DNA from: Theristus sp. LFF4_11
Taxonomy: Eukaryota; Nematoda; Chromadorea; Monhysterida; Xyalidae
Assembly (NCBI GenBank): GCA_030248135.1
Contig: JASANC010000197.1
Coordinates: forward strand, 1 to 64,000
Length of the DNA: 64,000 nucleotides
Direction: 5' to 3'
The position numbers and the translations under genes are program-made. A model generated the notes under the pieces. It made no database searches. It saw only the letters and a list, made by a program, of their open reading frames with translations, and had not been told where the DNA came from. Positions 10,078 to 22,300 of this stretch are shown here, piece after piece. Every line of letters begins with the position of its first letter. Position 1 is the first letter of the stretch.

Positions 10078-11113
10078 TAGGGTTAGGGGAAAAAAAATCC
10101 GGATTTTTTTTTAAATTAAAAAAAAAATTTTTTTAATTTTTTTTTACAAGTTAGGTTTGTTCGAAGCGTCTCGTCGAGCTGAGTTCATCTAGACTATTTT
10201 CAGAACGATCCGGAAAACTATAAGAGCGAAAATCGTGTTTTATTGAAATTATGTCCATTTCATAGAGGGAAAGTTGCATTTTCAACAGTAAAACAGGACA
10301 ATTTTCGACGTGTACTTGAATATTGAACCGTTCTTAGTTGTTCCTCTTTAGAAAATTACCAAAATTTGACTGTGTTCAAAAATTCCTGTTTGCTGTAGCT
10401 AAGTCGGCAACCCCTGTCGACCCGGTCGCCCCCCCCCCCAAGACACTTACTTTCAGGTTCAACCAGCTATGCTATCTGCCACATGGCGAGAGCCCACTCT
10501 TCAAATCATCGTATCGAAAACACGTACCATGATTTCGCGATCACGTTGCGGGCAACTGACAGACGCAAGTTTAACACGTTAGTTTAGCTCAGCACGCAAG
10601 TTTTAACATTTGGCCATGTTATCGGGTATCTGAAAAACGGTCGTGTGATGTGGTATTAACCAACATCTCCGCTCCAATTGTTTAACAATATATCGCACAA
10701 CTCCATTGTAGACCTATAACATACGCCAATCAACAAAATATCATGTTCATCTCATGGCCTACCGACTGAAAAAACATGTTCTAAGTTGCAAGAAAACGAT
10801 TTCTGAAACGATATTTCAATTCAGTTAAGTCATTTCAACGCTAAAAATTGACTCTAGAAGTCATCCAAATCGAAAAACATGGAGTACGTCGGTCAAAATG
10901 ACCAAATAATGACATGTACCTAAGCACACAAAGAAGTTGGGAAGAAAATTTGGTTTGAACTTTCAAAAAATAATGCCATAAATCGAATTTTCAGAGCAAA
11001 GTAGAAGAAAAATTTTTCAAATTTTTTTTTAAGTTTGAAAAAAAAAATCCAAATTTAAAAAAAAACGAAAAAAAAATTTAAAAAAAAATTTTTTTTCAAA
11101 GCCCCTAACCCTA
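10078..11113. mobile_element. hAT-type MITE, TAGGGTTAGGGG family (1036 bp)
   Basis: Termini are TAGGGTTAGGGG and CCCCTAACCCTA. The 8-bp duplication is perfect: CCCCCACC (10070-10077 and 11114-11121). It is nearly identical to the copy at 38416-39429, which implies recent amplification or conversion. No long reading frame. Its right end lies 49 bp upstream of the eIF4E start codon. Confidence 0.93.
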
Positions 11114-11162
11114 CCCCCACCCTCCCTCATCTTCGGTACTGCACTGCACACAAGCCATTCAA

Positions 11163-14100
11163 ATGTCGGCATTGACGGAATCAAAATCAAACAAGAAGAT
11201 GGAAGAAGCTGCAACGGAGGAGCCTGTAGAGGAACTCAAGAGCAAGGTACATTTAGTTTTTTTCCACAGCTCTTCTCATAGTTGACTTGTTCCATCCAGA
11301 GTAGGGTTGTTAAAAAAACAAAAATCGTCATTTTTGTTTTTTTTTTAATTTTTTTCATTTCAAAAATTACAGTTGTGCTAAATCAATCAGGGAGTCCGAA
11401 GAACCACATATGATATGCAAGCGCCTCCCGAATGACTCCCGTATGGCGGAACTTTGCAGATTTTGTTTTGGTGACCTCACAATTACCCCTTTTCCAAACC
11501 GTCACCATGACTCTTGTGTTTTGACTTCCAAAACGTCACTAATTGTTCTCAGCTAAGCTAATGCTAAAGTGAAGACAAACAAACCGCCTTGAAATTCGAT
11601 CAATTCTTCTGATGATGTCGCGACGACACGACACGAAGCAGCAACCAGCAACACGTAGCGCTTGCAAACGGAGCAGCGAGCACAATCGGACGCTCTGCGA
11701 GGCGAATCGTCCACCTGCATCGGAAATGGCAAGCCAAGCTTTGGGACGCTCAAAAACTTCATCGCAAATTCGCAGATGTTGTCGAAGCCTAAAATCAGTC
11801 GGTAAAACGGTCCAAAATCGACTGCTGACGGTTTTACGAGGTAATATCAAAAAAATTGTTGAACTTTCGAAAAATTGTGCCAAATTTGAGGTTTTCAGAG
11901 CATATTAGAGGAAAATTTTTCGAATTTTTTTAAATCGACATTTTTGTTTTTTTATCACTTTTTTTTAAATTCGATTTTTGTTTAACAACCCTAATCCAGA
12001 GCCGGGGGGTTGTTGTTGGGACATAGTTGTTCTAGAGCCGGGGGTGGGGGTAGGGGCCGATATTCCATTAGGGTCGCTGGATCAAATTTTCCAGATGGAT
12101 TGATATAGATAGCTCATAGCTGCAAAAGTTTGGGGGGCTAGGGTGGGGGCCATGTGGACTTTAGGAAGCCGATCAAAAATTTGAAATCAAAAACTAAACT
12201 ACACACTAAACTCAGGTGAACTTGATAAAAAGATCAAGTTCAAAAGGTAGATAGATAACAGAACCGCTAACAAGGGGTAAAATTAAAAAAGGATTTATGA
12301 CTTTACGTAAACTATCTGAACTCCCCTTGGACAATAAGGCACGGTTATATAATCACAGATCACATAATAATCACATGTCATCTACTTTAAAACGGCAAAA
12401 AAATTGCTTTAAAATGCTCAAAAATTCAGCATAAACTCATATTTTGTCTAAAATTAGCGAAATCTACCAAAAATTCGATTAAATATGGTCAATTTTGATG
12501 CAAAAAACGGCTCATTTAGTGTCTTCGAAGCAGAAAAATTTCAGATTGTTGGCTGGAATTTTTTTCAGATAATAGTTGAACCGAAAAATCTGATGAAGAT
12601 AGATTCGAATTTTTTTGTGGGGGCGAGCCGCCCCTTCCTCAGGGCCCCCTCCCCTAGAACAACCATGGCTCTCCTTCCTACTCCTGATCTGGTGCTCTTC
12701 CAACTTCATCGTCCCTCAGTAACCAGCTAGCAAGCAGCAGGGACAGCGAGCGACAATTGCTTAGGGTTTGAAGTTTTTTAAAACCCACTATTGGCAAATA
12801 GGTTGTGTGTAATAACGATTTTCAATTGTACTTTTGTTTGCTTTTCAACAGGACGAAGGCGACGCGTCAGAAGAGCCAAGCAGTGGTGATACGGCTGGAG
12901 CGAGTGGTGACACAGTGACAACGACGGCTGAATCGAGCGACACAGCCGGCAGCAAAAAACATGTGTCAGCTGCGCCCATTGAGGTACCATCTGATTTTGA
13001 TGAGAGATTCCATTTGCAAATGCAATAAAATGAACGCGGTGTTTGCGGATTTTGTGACGATATCGGCATATGTTCGCTGGCGTACTTTTGAAGAGATTTT
13101 GTGTATGTTTTTGCCAAAACTTGAATGATCCTTGTACATTTTCAGCAGCATGCCGCTGCAGCAACAAAAGAAACTGGTGTTGATGGCTCAACGACGTCTG
13201 CGGTGGTGCCTCAGACGCTCATGGTGAAACATCCGTTGCAGTACCGTTGGGTGCTTTGGTACTGCAAACACGATCGCACCAAGGAGTGGGAGGAGTGCCT
13301 CAAAACCGTCACCAGCTTTGATACGGTCGAGGATTTTTGGGCGTGAGTCTCATTGGCACTTTTGGTGCTGTGTCGACATTTTGTGGCGATTGCAAAATTA
13401 ATGGAATGCCACTCGAGGCTTCAAAAAATGGGTGCCTGCGTGGCACTGTTTTCAAAATAAAACTGGTTTGTTCGTAGGTTGTACAACCACATCCAGCTGG
13501 CGAGCGGACTCAACTGGAGCTCTGACTACTACGTGTTCAAGGAGGGCATCAAGCCAATGTGGGAAGACCCGCAGAACAAACGCGGTGGACGTTGGCTCGT
13601 CAAGGTTCACGTTTTCAAATAAAATTTGTTGTTCGTTGGGGTTTTATTTGGAAAAGCGTTTTTGCAACGGGCAGTTTTGCATCAGACTGCGTTGATTCAC
13701 TTGTTTGTTAGTGAGCGAGCGTGATTGACTGTGGTGACTCAAAGACGAAAACACGTTCTATGCGGCGACACAGAGAATGCCGTGTGTTTCGGTGGGGAGT
13801 AGGGTTGGCATGGGAAAAATGTCGGTTTTTTTACCGGGGAAAAAATTGGTGCCTTGAAAAACGGGTTTTCGGTTTTTTTTCAATTTCGGGCTGTGAGTTT
13901 TTTATCATTTTTTCACTCGTTTTTCAACTTTACACGTGTCTTATGCTAGTTGTGCACACAAGACGTTTTTAAAAATATCGGTCTGGTCTGAGACAAGGAG
14001 GCGTGTGCAGTCATGCATCCCCGTGTGCCCGTTCTTTTTGTTTTCGTTAATTATTTTGTTTGTGCTGCCTGACTGACGTTTTTCTGTTTCATCCCGATCC

Positions 14101-17100
14101 TCCCCTCTTTTCCACTCTTTGCCATTGATTTAGTGTAGGTTTTGCTGCTCAATCTGCTTATCTTGTCGGTTCCGTTCCAGAACTGAGCTGAGATTTGAAA
14201 CGCAACCATGCCAACGATAAAACAAGCCATTAATCGAAATCAGTTCGTCAAAGCGAACGCATCCGTCCCGTTGGCACGCCTTCACAAACAGCCTCGGTCG
14301 AAAAAGAGAAAATCTGTGACCAAGAAGATGGTGACGAAATTGACACTGGTGTTTTTAAAGAATTGATAAGCGAGGTACAAGCAGGGGCTGGAATTGCCAA
14401 GCTGGGCTGAAAATTCCGAAAATTTCAAATGTCACTCAAAATTGTTTTTTTACGATTATTGATTTGTTTTCTTTTTGATCTGAACTGAGTCTGAATCTAG
14501 GTTTTAATTGATTATTGCAGCAATTTGTGTTCGTCAATTGTGACCAAAGACTGTCCGGTGAAAACGCTGTGTTTTTTTCCTGTGTCATTGGTGGAATATA
14601 AACGAGTTAGCAATTATTGCTGACCTTTTGGATTTTCAAGCCCAGACATAATTTATTTTATTTGTTGGTGCACGTTGTTTTGAACAAAGCATTCTGAAAG
14701 CTGTTTTCACAAATCCTGATTCAAGTTTACAGTCGGCGGCGAAAAATATGTGGGTTTTTACAACTTTTTGGCTGTCGTTTTTTGGTAAGATTGCCGTTTT
14801 TACCGGTAGAAATACGGTTTTTTTACCGCGATTTGAAAACTGGATTTTGTCAACCCTAGTGGGGAGGGGAGTACACGGCCTGCGAGTTGACATTCAAAGC
14901 CACTTGAACACGTGCACACATGTTCTTCATTGTGCTTTGTTGTGGTTTGTCAGGTTGACAAATTGCGTCGTAACGATTTGCTGGATCACTATTGGCTGGA
15001 GCTGTTGATGGCGATGATTGGTGAGCAGTTTGATGACCACGGAGAGCACATCTGTGGTGCAGTCGTCAACGTGCGCAACAAGGGCGACAAGGTACATCGG
15101 GTGGATTAATAAGTGCTCATTCAATCTACAGTTTGTTCGTTTAAACCTGTCACTTTTTCGTAAATCGGAAAAACAGAATCGGAGTTTCAAAAAAACATAA
15201 TTTAGCCACAAATGGGATGTCTGATCTCAACACAGCCGATACAATTCATTATTCTTGCTGTGATTCCAAGTTTTGCATGCTCTGTGTTCTGCGCAAAAGG
15301 TTTAAGTGAACGTACTGTGACAAACTCAACCTCACTGCACACAGCAACGGCCGTTTTGTTTGATGTTTGTTGTTGTTTGCTATTTTTCAGGTCTCCCTGT
15401 GGACACGAGACGCGGAAATCGACACAACCAATCGGCGTATTGGGTATGGTATAGTAGAGAGCTTTTCTACAAAGATTTGGGTCACCACCAGGGATGGATC
15501 CGGCAAATTTGCCGGAATCCGGGCCGGATCCGGCAAAAGCCTGTTGCCAAAAAAAATTGCCATAATTCGGACCGGAATGGCCTTTTTATGTCTAAAAAAC
15601 ATCCACGCACATTTCGTCGCTTCTTCATCACATTTTCAGCATAAAACAGCACAGACACACAAACAAAGTCAGCAAGACACAGCACGTGAATCAACCAAAA
15701 ATTACAACAACAACAACAACTGACAAAATTCACATCGCATAGGAATAATCAAGTGCAGGCAACACTCCATTCAGAAACATTATCTTTTCGGCGTTCTGAG
15801 TTGACAGACGAGATCGGCTGTATACAAAAACCTGCCTGGCTTCAGAGAACATTCGTTCGCTTGCCACGCTTGTTGGTGGCGGTGCCAGGTATCTGCGTTT
15901 GGGGTATTTCGTTTGGTATAGTTTGGGGTATTTCGACGAGTTCAACCGCCAGAAGTCCAGCACTAGATCACTTTTGTCCGGTTCGACGATAAAATCATCC
16001 GACTCGTACAGATTCATTTCGCCGCGCAGTTCGTCTTCGAGACTGGAGTCGCCTGACTGGTTGCGCGGTCGCGCAGCGTGAAACTCGATGCCTCCGTAGA
16101 GGCCATCCGATTTCTTTTTTAGTTCGGGCTCGCGTTCACTTTCGTCATCGTCGGTGTTCGCGATCTCGGATGTATCGTCGCAGTTTGGGCATTGCCGGTC
16201 GTTTCAAGATTTTCTTTGCAATGTGAAGTAGTTCACAACGAATCGCGCCCGAATTTTCGAAGACAACTGCAGTATTCTTGAATCGCGGATCAACGTACGT
16301 GGCCATGACGTAGGATTCGTTGTGGAAAAGCGCACGGAAGCGTGTGTCGATGCTGGTCAGCAGCGCTTCTTTCGTCGTACCAATGCCACTCGCATCGACT
16401 TGTTCGATGCGCTGCTTCAGTGCGCAGACGGCGGGCAACACGGCACCCAAGCACACCCACGGTGACATCGCTAAAAATCGCTGGTGTTCTGGGGGTACGG
16501 TACACCCACCCCCTTGTCTTCGGTACTGCTCACAAAAAAGCAACCGTTTGACAGCTAACTGAATATGACCAACGAAGATGGCTGATTTCAAAAAACCTGC
16601 TATTGTTTATCAACAACGTCGGCCAAAAGACGTGCACATTGCTGGCAGCCACGTTTTTTAAAGTGAACGATGCTGCACATAAGTTTACCACTTAAGACAA
16701 AAGCAGTGAACCTTTTACCATTGAACAGAACACTAAATTAAAGAAACGTTCACTGGTCACATGCCAAATGCACAACAACAAAACCAACAAAGCACCGAAA
16801 CAAATTTGTCAAACCATTGGACAGCTCTGAATCAACTGGTTAATTCTCGGGTCTCGGCCATTCCGGCCGGATCCTCGCAAAATTGCGCCGGAATCCGGAC
16901 CGGACCCGGATCCAATTTCAGGCGCCGGAATGCGGACCGGAACCGGCTCCATCCCTAGTCACCACTGTTAGCAATCACCGACTGACATCGTTTCTTCATC
17001 ATCAAAGAAAACATCAGCTAAAAAATGAGTGAGTGCTTTTGTTCAGTGAAATCATCAAACAAAAGCTGGGCGTGCCAGAGCAGATTGTCTACGAAGTGCA

Positions 17101-17155
17101 CAAAGACACGTCCATGAAAACAAGCTCAAACGTGAGACCAAAGATGCTCGTCTGA
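11163..17155 (+). CDS. eIF4E: Eukaryotic translation initiation factor 4E (mRNA cap-binding protein)
   Basis: Seven exons: 11163-11246, 12852-12983, 13146-13342, 13478-13604, 14954-15091, 15391-15443 and 17047-17155, giving about 279 residues. eIF4E binds the 7-methyl-guanosine cap and recruits eIF4G in the cytoplasm. The core is textbook: [15 protein letters not shown], the cap-stacking tryptophans in VEDFWALYNH and [14 protein letters not shown] (with Glu after Trp), the eIF4G-surface motif [19 protein letters not shown], and VSLWTRDA near the phosphate-binding basic residues. The N-terminus (about 85 residues) is longer than usual and rich in Ser, Thr, Glu and Ala. All exon phases agree. 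The introns hold at least four transposons, including a transposase-bearing hAT between exons 6 and 7. The start was chosen as the first ATG of the exon that joins in phase; an upstream exon cannot be excluded. Confidence 0.93.
11277..12667. mobile_element. CATAGTTGTTC-family element in eIF4E intron 1
   Basis: The left end CATAGTTG is at 11277 and the right end GAACAACCATG at 12667. Flanks GCTCTTCT and GCTCTCCT differ at one base, as expected for an aged 8-bp duplication. It contains the hAT element 11302-11993 and a second internal copy of the left terminus at 12022. The total is longer than the copy at 36860 because of this internal duplication. Confidence 0.75.
11302..11993. mobile_element. 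hAT-type MITE, TAGGGTTGTTAAA family (692 bp), eIF4E intron 1
   Basis: Termini TAGGGTTGTTAAAA and TTTAACAACCCTA are flanked by a perfect 8-bp duplication ATCCAGAG (11294-11301 and 11994-12001). The body is the reverse complement of the copy at 6518-7251. Confidence 0.93.
13800..14858. mobile_element. hAT-type element, TAGGGTTGGC family (1059 bp), eIF4E intron 4
   Basis: Termini TAGGGTTGGCATGG and GTCAACCCTA are flanked by a perfect 8-bp duplication GTGGGGAG (13792-13799 and 14859-14866). Subterminal TTTTTTACCG repeats occur at both ends. The middle (about 14207-14370) reads partly like decayed coding sequence, but no frame stays open. A diverged relative lies in a CAMTA intron (about 47663-48360). 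Confidence 0.92.
15489..16957 (-). mobile_element. hAT transposon with decayed transposase (1469 bp), eIF4E intron 6
   Basis: Termini CAGGGATGGATCCGG and CCGGCTCCATCCCTA fit the 5'-YARNG hAT rule. The 8-bp duplication is perfect: GTCACCAC (15481-15488 and 16958-16965). Subterminal regions carry several CCGGATCC/CCGGAATGG-type repeats. The element codes on the minus strand for the end of a hAT transposase. The N-terminal zinc-finger and early catalytic parts are missing, so it is internally deleted. A CAGTACC-type fragment lies inside at about 16485-16529. Confidence 0.93.
15730..16591 (-). pseudogene. hAT-family transposase, C-terminal part, frameshifted
   Basis: Two minus-strand frames form one broken gene. 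The first (about 16490-16145) has the motif TYVDPRFKN, which matches the LDPRFK-type block of hAT transposases, after a stretch of predicted helices. The second (about 16190-15730) carries [13 protein letters not shown], then [18 protein letters not shown] and RSRLS, the hallmark of the hAT C-terminal dimerisation domain. A frameshift lies near 16160-16190, in the acidic linker between them. The first half of the protein is absent, so the product cannot be active. It may be similar to the source enzyme of some of the non-autonomous elements here, although its termini differ from theirs. Confidence 0.9.
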
Positions 17156-19357
17156 GTCGGCACATGCAGTCGAACTAAACGCTTCCACCGGTGCTTTGTT
17201 GCCTTTCTCTGTTGTTTTTTGCTAACTCTGTTTTAAATTGAATTGAGTCGGTGCATTTTTTGTTTTGTTTTTATTTAACCCAATAGCATTCAGCCAATTG
17301 TGGTCTGCGAAATTGGTATTTCACGAATTGGTCTTTTTGGGATTTAGTTGGCTGCTGAAGTTGTTCGTTGTTGGCATTCCGTGCCGTCTATCGGAATGCT
17401 TTCAATTGCAGTTTTTTTAGAAACCGTATCAGTAAGGAAATCAGAGGAACAAACTTTCAACGAAGTTCTAAACTTGGTTTTCCTTTTTGAAAAAATGCAA
17501 CAACTTTCCGCTGTTCACAGTAATTGCGGTCGGTGTGATGTTTGAAATGCTCATTTGAAGAAAAGTGTTGATGTTGAACTTTGTGTCATAATTCTTGGGT
17601 CGAATACAATATCTGAGAGGATGGAGTCATATTTTTTATCTATCCGATGGTGAAGTATGAGCGCATCGAACTTCGTTTTCAACTAAAGGCCAATTCATGC
17701 ACACAAAATTTATCCGGCACATCACGTCTCATTTGAGAGAGAATTAATGGAGAATTGGGTAAATGTCGATTGCAGACATTCAATGAGAATTGAATAATAA
17801 ACTTTTAAACCATTTTTATGAAATGAAATGAACCACCAATCGTTATTTTTTTGCTGAAACAAAAGGTTCGCCATCAAAACTGTTGCTTTTTTATTTTTCT
17901 GCACCTCCCGAAACGTAAACAAGATTTTGCGTTGATTTTCCAACTCAACTTCCAATTGTTTGCTTTCACAAACGCTCGCACATAAAAAAAAACAAAAAAA
18001 ATTGTTGTTGAACCTGATCTCAAGCAAACCGCCAGCCAATCAGCTGATACTACAAATTTATCCAGGGCTACTATACGTCGTTCATGAATTGGCCATAACA
18101 CCGTCAGAGCAATTTAGAGTTTCTTTGTGACTTTCCCACTCATTTCATTTCAAAGCTTGGTTTAAATCACGTGGTTATGTGATTTTGTGCTTTTTACTGA
18201 TTGTTGAGTTGTGTTCAAAAATTTGTTTTTGTTGATTTGTATCGTGTTGTTTGTTTTCGTTTTTTAACTTTTGTTGTTTTTCTTATCGACGTGTTGGGTG
18301 TGGAATGTGAGGTTTTCTGCGTGCTGACTACGAAATGATGTTTTTTCGTGACGTTTGAAATGAGTTGATGCTCGAATCTCGGTTCAGTTCTGTGTCTATC
18401 TGTTACTGTTACTTGTGTTTTGTTTTTAGTCAAAACCAGAGAACTTGACTTCGTTAATGATTCTAAAGACCATTAACTTTGTTCAAACACAATGTTGCAT
18501 AGACCACTTTTGGGTTTTTTCATGTTCATTTGGTTATTGCGCAACTGAGTTGCATGGTCTTAAGAAAAAATCTGTAACACCAGCCGCCAGTCGGCTTTCA
18601 TTCGCCGTTTCAGTCATTTCATTATCGCGCACAAAAAACATGGAAACAAAATATACAATGAAGAAAAATCACCGTATTCCATGAATGCACCATGAAGTTA
18701 TTCCAACATCAACACTTTACAGACCAATTTCGAATTTATACAACTTGAAACCAGAGCCTTCGTTTTATTACAAGAAATGGTTTGATCTGTCGCTAAACAG
18801 GCATGACCCGTACAAAACAATTTTAGTAATTTAGGGGGGAAGCAAAAAATCAAACGGGGTACTATTTAAAAGTCGCCTCAATCAAATCATCACAGCCAAC
18901 TACATTGTTCAGAAACGCGACATTTTACAATAAATATGAAATGCAGGTTTTTTATGGTTCCAAAACATTGAGACAAATTTTCATAAATAATAAAATGCAG
19001 GCCGAAAGCATTCGTCGCATGAAGGTGGCATGTTTTCATATTGCAGTGTACTTTGCAATTTTTTGGAATCAAACAACACGAAAAATACCATTGTCAGAAT
19101 TGAGACAAACAAAGTTCATAAACAATATCATGTGTACAAAGTTGTGACAAGCGAAGCGAAATACGTTGAGAAAACGGAGCTGCTAATTTGGTGGTTAAAA
19201 TGCATTAAAGTGTTTTGCATAATAACAGCGTTAGTGGCAAACTAATAGCTCCGGTTTTTTTTGTCAATAGTGCCAAAAACGCCCAACCACAAAAACCTGG
19301 CCAAGATTCTATGTTGCCATGTTTTGCCATATCTCGAGTGCCCAATACTCACACAAG
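17156..19357. other. Convergent intergenic region between eIF4E and cyclin E
   Basis: AT-rich, with no supportable coding exon. A possible degenerate MITE lies at about 17686-18100: GGCCAATTCATG near its left end is repeated inverted as CATGAATTGGCC near its right end, with AAATTTATCC inside both. The rest should contain both 3' untranslated regions. Confidence 0.5.
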
Positions 19358-22300
19358 TCACAAGCACACGTCCATCGCAGCGCCGGCAGCAGTTTGTTGC
19401 GGCGGCGTTGCCACCTCGACGTTTGGGTAGCCGGTGACGCGGGCGCATGCTGCATCGCGGCGTTCGTCTGAGGGTGGCGGCGTGGGAAAGATGGCCATTG
19501 AGCTGTGCTCGTTGGCGACTGCGAGCAGTGTCTGCGCGTGTGTCGGCCGGCTGTCAACAACGGCTGCCATCAGGTGCAACATGGCTGGTTGCTGCTGCAT
19601 CTGCATGGCCGCTGCTTGCATGGCGCTCATCTCGTGCACTTGCTCCTGCACATAGAAAACCAACATGTTCATATACGCCATTCAAAACGTCCGCGTGAAA
19701 TTTGCTCACTGAAACAAATTTAACAAGTGGCTCGTTCAGGCAATCTAGAAATGCGAAAACCATGATCGGTGAACGTGCAGCATTGTAAGAGGCCGAACGA
19801 ACCAAGTGAGTGAGCGCCACGGAGTGCAGCTGGATGTTGCCCCAATCGTCTGCGGCAACGCCGGGCAGCAGGCGCACCTGCGGCTCAGCCATTTCGCGCG
19901 TCACACTCGCAAACGGACGCATCCACTGGACACACCCGGACAGCTCGTGCGCTCCGTAGCCTGCACACACGCACACACCGTGCAGTCAGGTGCAGAAATG
20001 GTGGTATTTTTGAGTCTGCATGTGTTTTATGCATTGAGAAGACGAGCTTACGGACTCGACGGCCGATGGAGGCTACAAAAGCCACTCAGTAGCCGAGCCA
20101 TTTTTCGTGGCCAATTTACAATTACAATTGTAGTTGCCCCGCAGCCGCAGAGGTACCCCAAACAGCAAGGTTTCTTACCGGATATTTGCAGTGCAATCTG
20201 TGGGTTCTCAGCCAAACAATAGATGGCAGAAGCGGCCAACACTCCGTACGAGAAACGCAACCAACCGCAGTCGAGCATGCACAGATCGAGCAGCTGCAAA
20301 CAAAACGCTTGTTAATTTGAACTGATCGGTTTCGAACGCTGCTTATCTGCAAAAAATCACTGTCACTTGGCATTGTGACAATCCACAAAGGGGCACTTCA
20401 TGCAAACAAACACCATTGCAACAAGACACTTCACACAGTTCACTTCACACCGTAAATGCGGTTAATGATTTTGCTGCTTTCATCATTCCGACAACCGACA
20501 TGAACATGCCTCAGTTGATAAGATAAATCAGGCCAACAAGTGCACGTACAAATGTGTTGAACGCTAACGATGCAATTTGCCCATTCCCGTTTGTTTTTTC
20601 AGATATGATGTGCGTTGGATAACTGTAGCAGATCCTTTTTTCATGTAAAAGCGGTGCTGTCTCGACATTTGGCATTGCTGACATAGACCATTTTTGCATC
20701 GACGATGGAATTTATTGGTCATTGATATGCTGCCACCTGTACGTCTATCCCTCAACAGCTGCTGGGTGGATGTGTCGGCTTAAAAGTAGAACATATCTTG
20801 ATATCTGCAAGTGCATCTGACCTCACGTGCACCTGTACCCATTGCACGTGTGTGCATCGCCAACAAAATGGGGTGTGTATCCCTGGGTGACCCCAGTGCC
20901 GGTCGCTTTCTGATACGTGCGCTCTCCCCAGACGGCGTTGATATTCAGTCAAATCGACTGCGCACAAAATAAAAACAAACAAACACGCACATGCACCACA
21001 CGCAATCGGGATCTTTGCAGACGAACTGCAAAATGGCCAGAGCGTCTTGCCTGTGATGTCAGCTGTGTTTTCAACGTATCCCCAGTGCACGGCTCAGCTC
21101 ATACCACCCGCAAAATCGTTCTTGTCGTTGAAAATAGCGCACTATTTTTTGTCCGTTTATGTGACAAAAAAATGTGACCTTGATTACTGCCCTCGATTAC
21201 GTTATGTGCTTTATTCAACGCTTTTTTAAAGACATTTCGTCATGCACGAAACAAAAAATGGCGAATTTCCTTGCAAAGCTCTTCATTTGTTGTGTGGATT
21301 CGTCTGAAACACAATCGCCGTTACAAAGACCATTGGTTGGCCTTGATGCATCATCGGATTCTGACGGTAAACAGCACAACGGGACGAAAGGCTACTATTC
21401 TCCAGAGAAATCGCTGGAAAAAATGTTTTAGAAGCATTGCAACTAAAAAAATCATGTCTGCATGAACAAACTGTTATTGCTAATTTCGAATGGCTTCCGT
21501 CAAAGTAAATAATTTGTGTTCACGTCCAAATAAGAAAAACCACAATCAAACACACCGTGAAACCGGTTTACACACCTTACTAACTTTGCAAAGCTGACTT
21601 TAGCGTGCGTGCGGATAGTGGGTGAGAAATCAATTTTCCAATTAAAATTTGTATAAATTGTAGATTTCAGAAACACATTAACTCACAGCCACAGTTCACA
21701 GTGATCTTTCTTCCATGTGGCCGTTCTCACAACGATCGATTCGAAACATCGGAAATTCCTAATTTTTTCACCACTCCCGTGTATATTCCAAGGTCGACCA
21801 AAGAACTGTCTTTATTTAGCACAAAACCACTGCCTACCTAATATTTATCATCAACATATTTGACATTTCCGGACGAAAAGAAAACAGTGACATGTGAGAA
21901 TGAGTGTTTTTGAAAATGTGAGCACGCATTTTGGCGGGCGCAATTTTTAGTTGTCGGTTTGGTTGGTGGTTATGGCAAGCTTTATTTTGAAGCTTCAGAG
22001 TTTCACGCCTGCCGGTTTAGTTCAGTTGTAGTCTGTTGAAAGCAATTTTTAGCAAGTGCCGTTTATTTGAGACTCCGACAAAGAAAGACACAAAGCGCCA
22101 TATAAAAACGGTCAATGAAAGCGATACAGTTTTTCAACTTTGAAACAGTTTGATGAAGTGTGTAAAGTCGGTCGTTTATTTGCAGCGACAGCCAAATTTG
22201 TACGCTGTGTGCAAGGTCACTATCTCACCACGCCTTTGTCACCTTGCAAGCACATGCGTAGAACATGTTGGGATAGTCCATCTTCTTTCTTGTTTTCAAA

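Noticed and set aside
16145..16591. Intact transposase gene
   Set aside because: The N-terminal half is missing, a frameshift separates it from the dimerisation domain, and the start of this frame is derived from a CAGTACC-type insertion.
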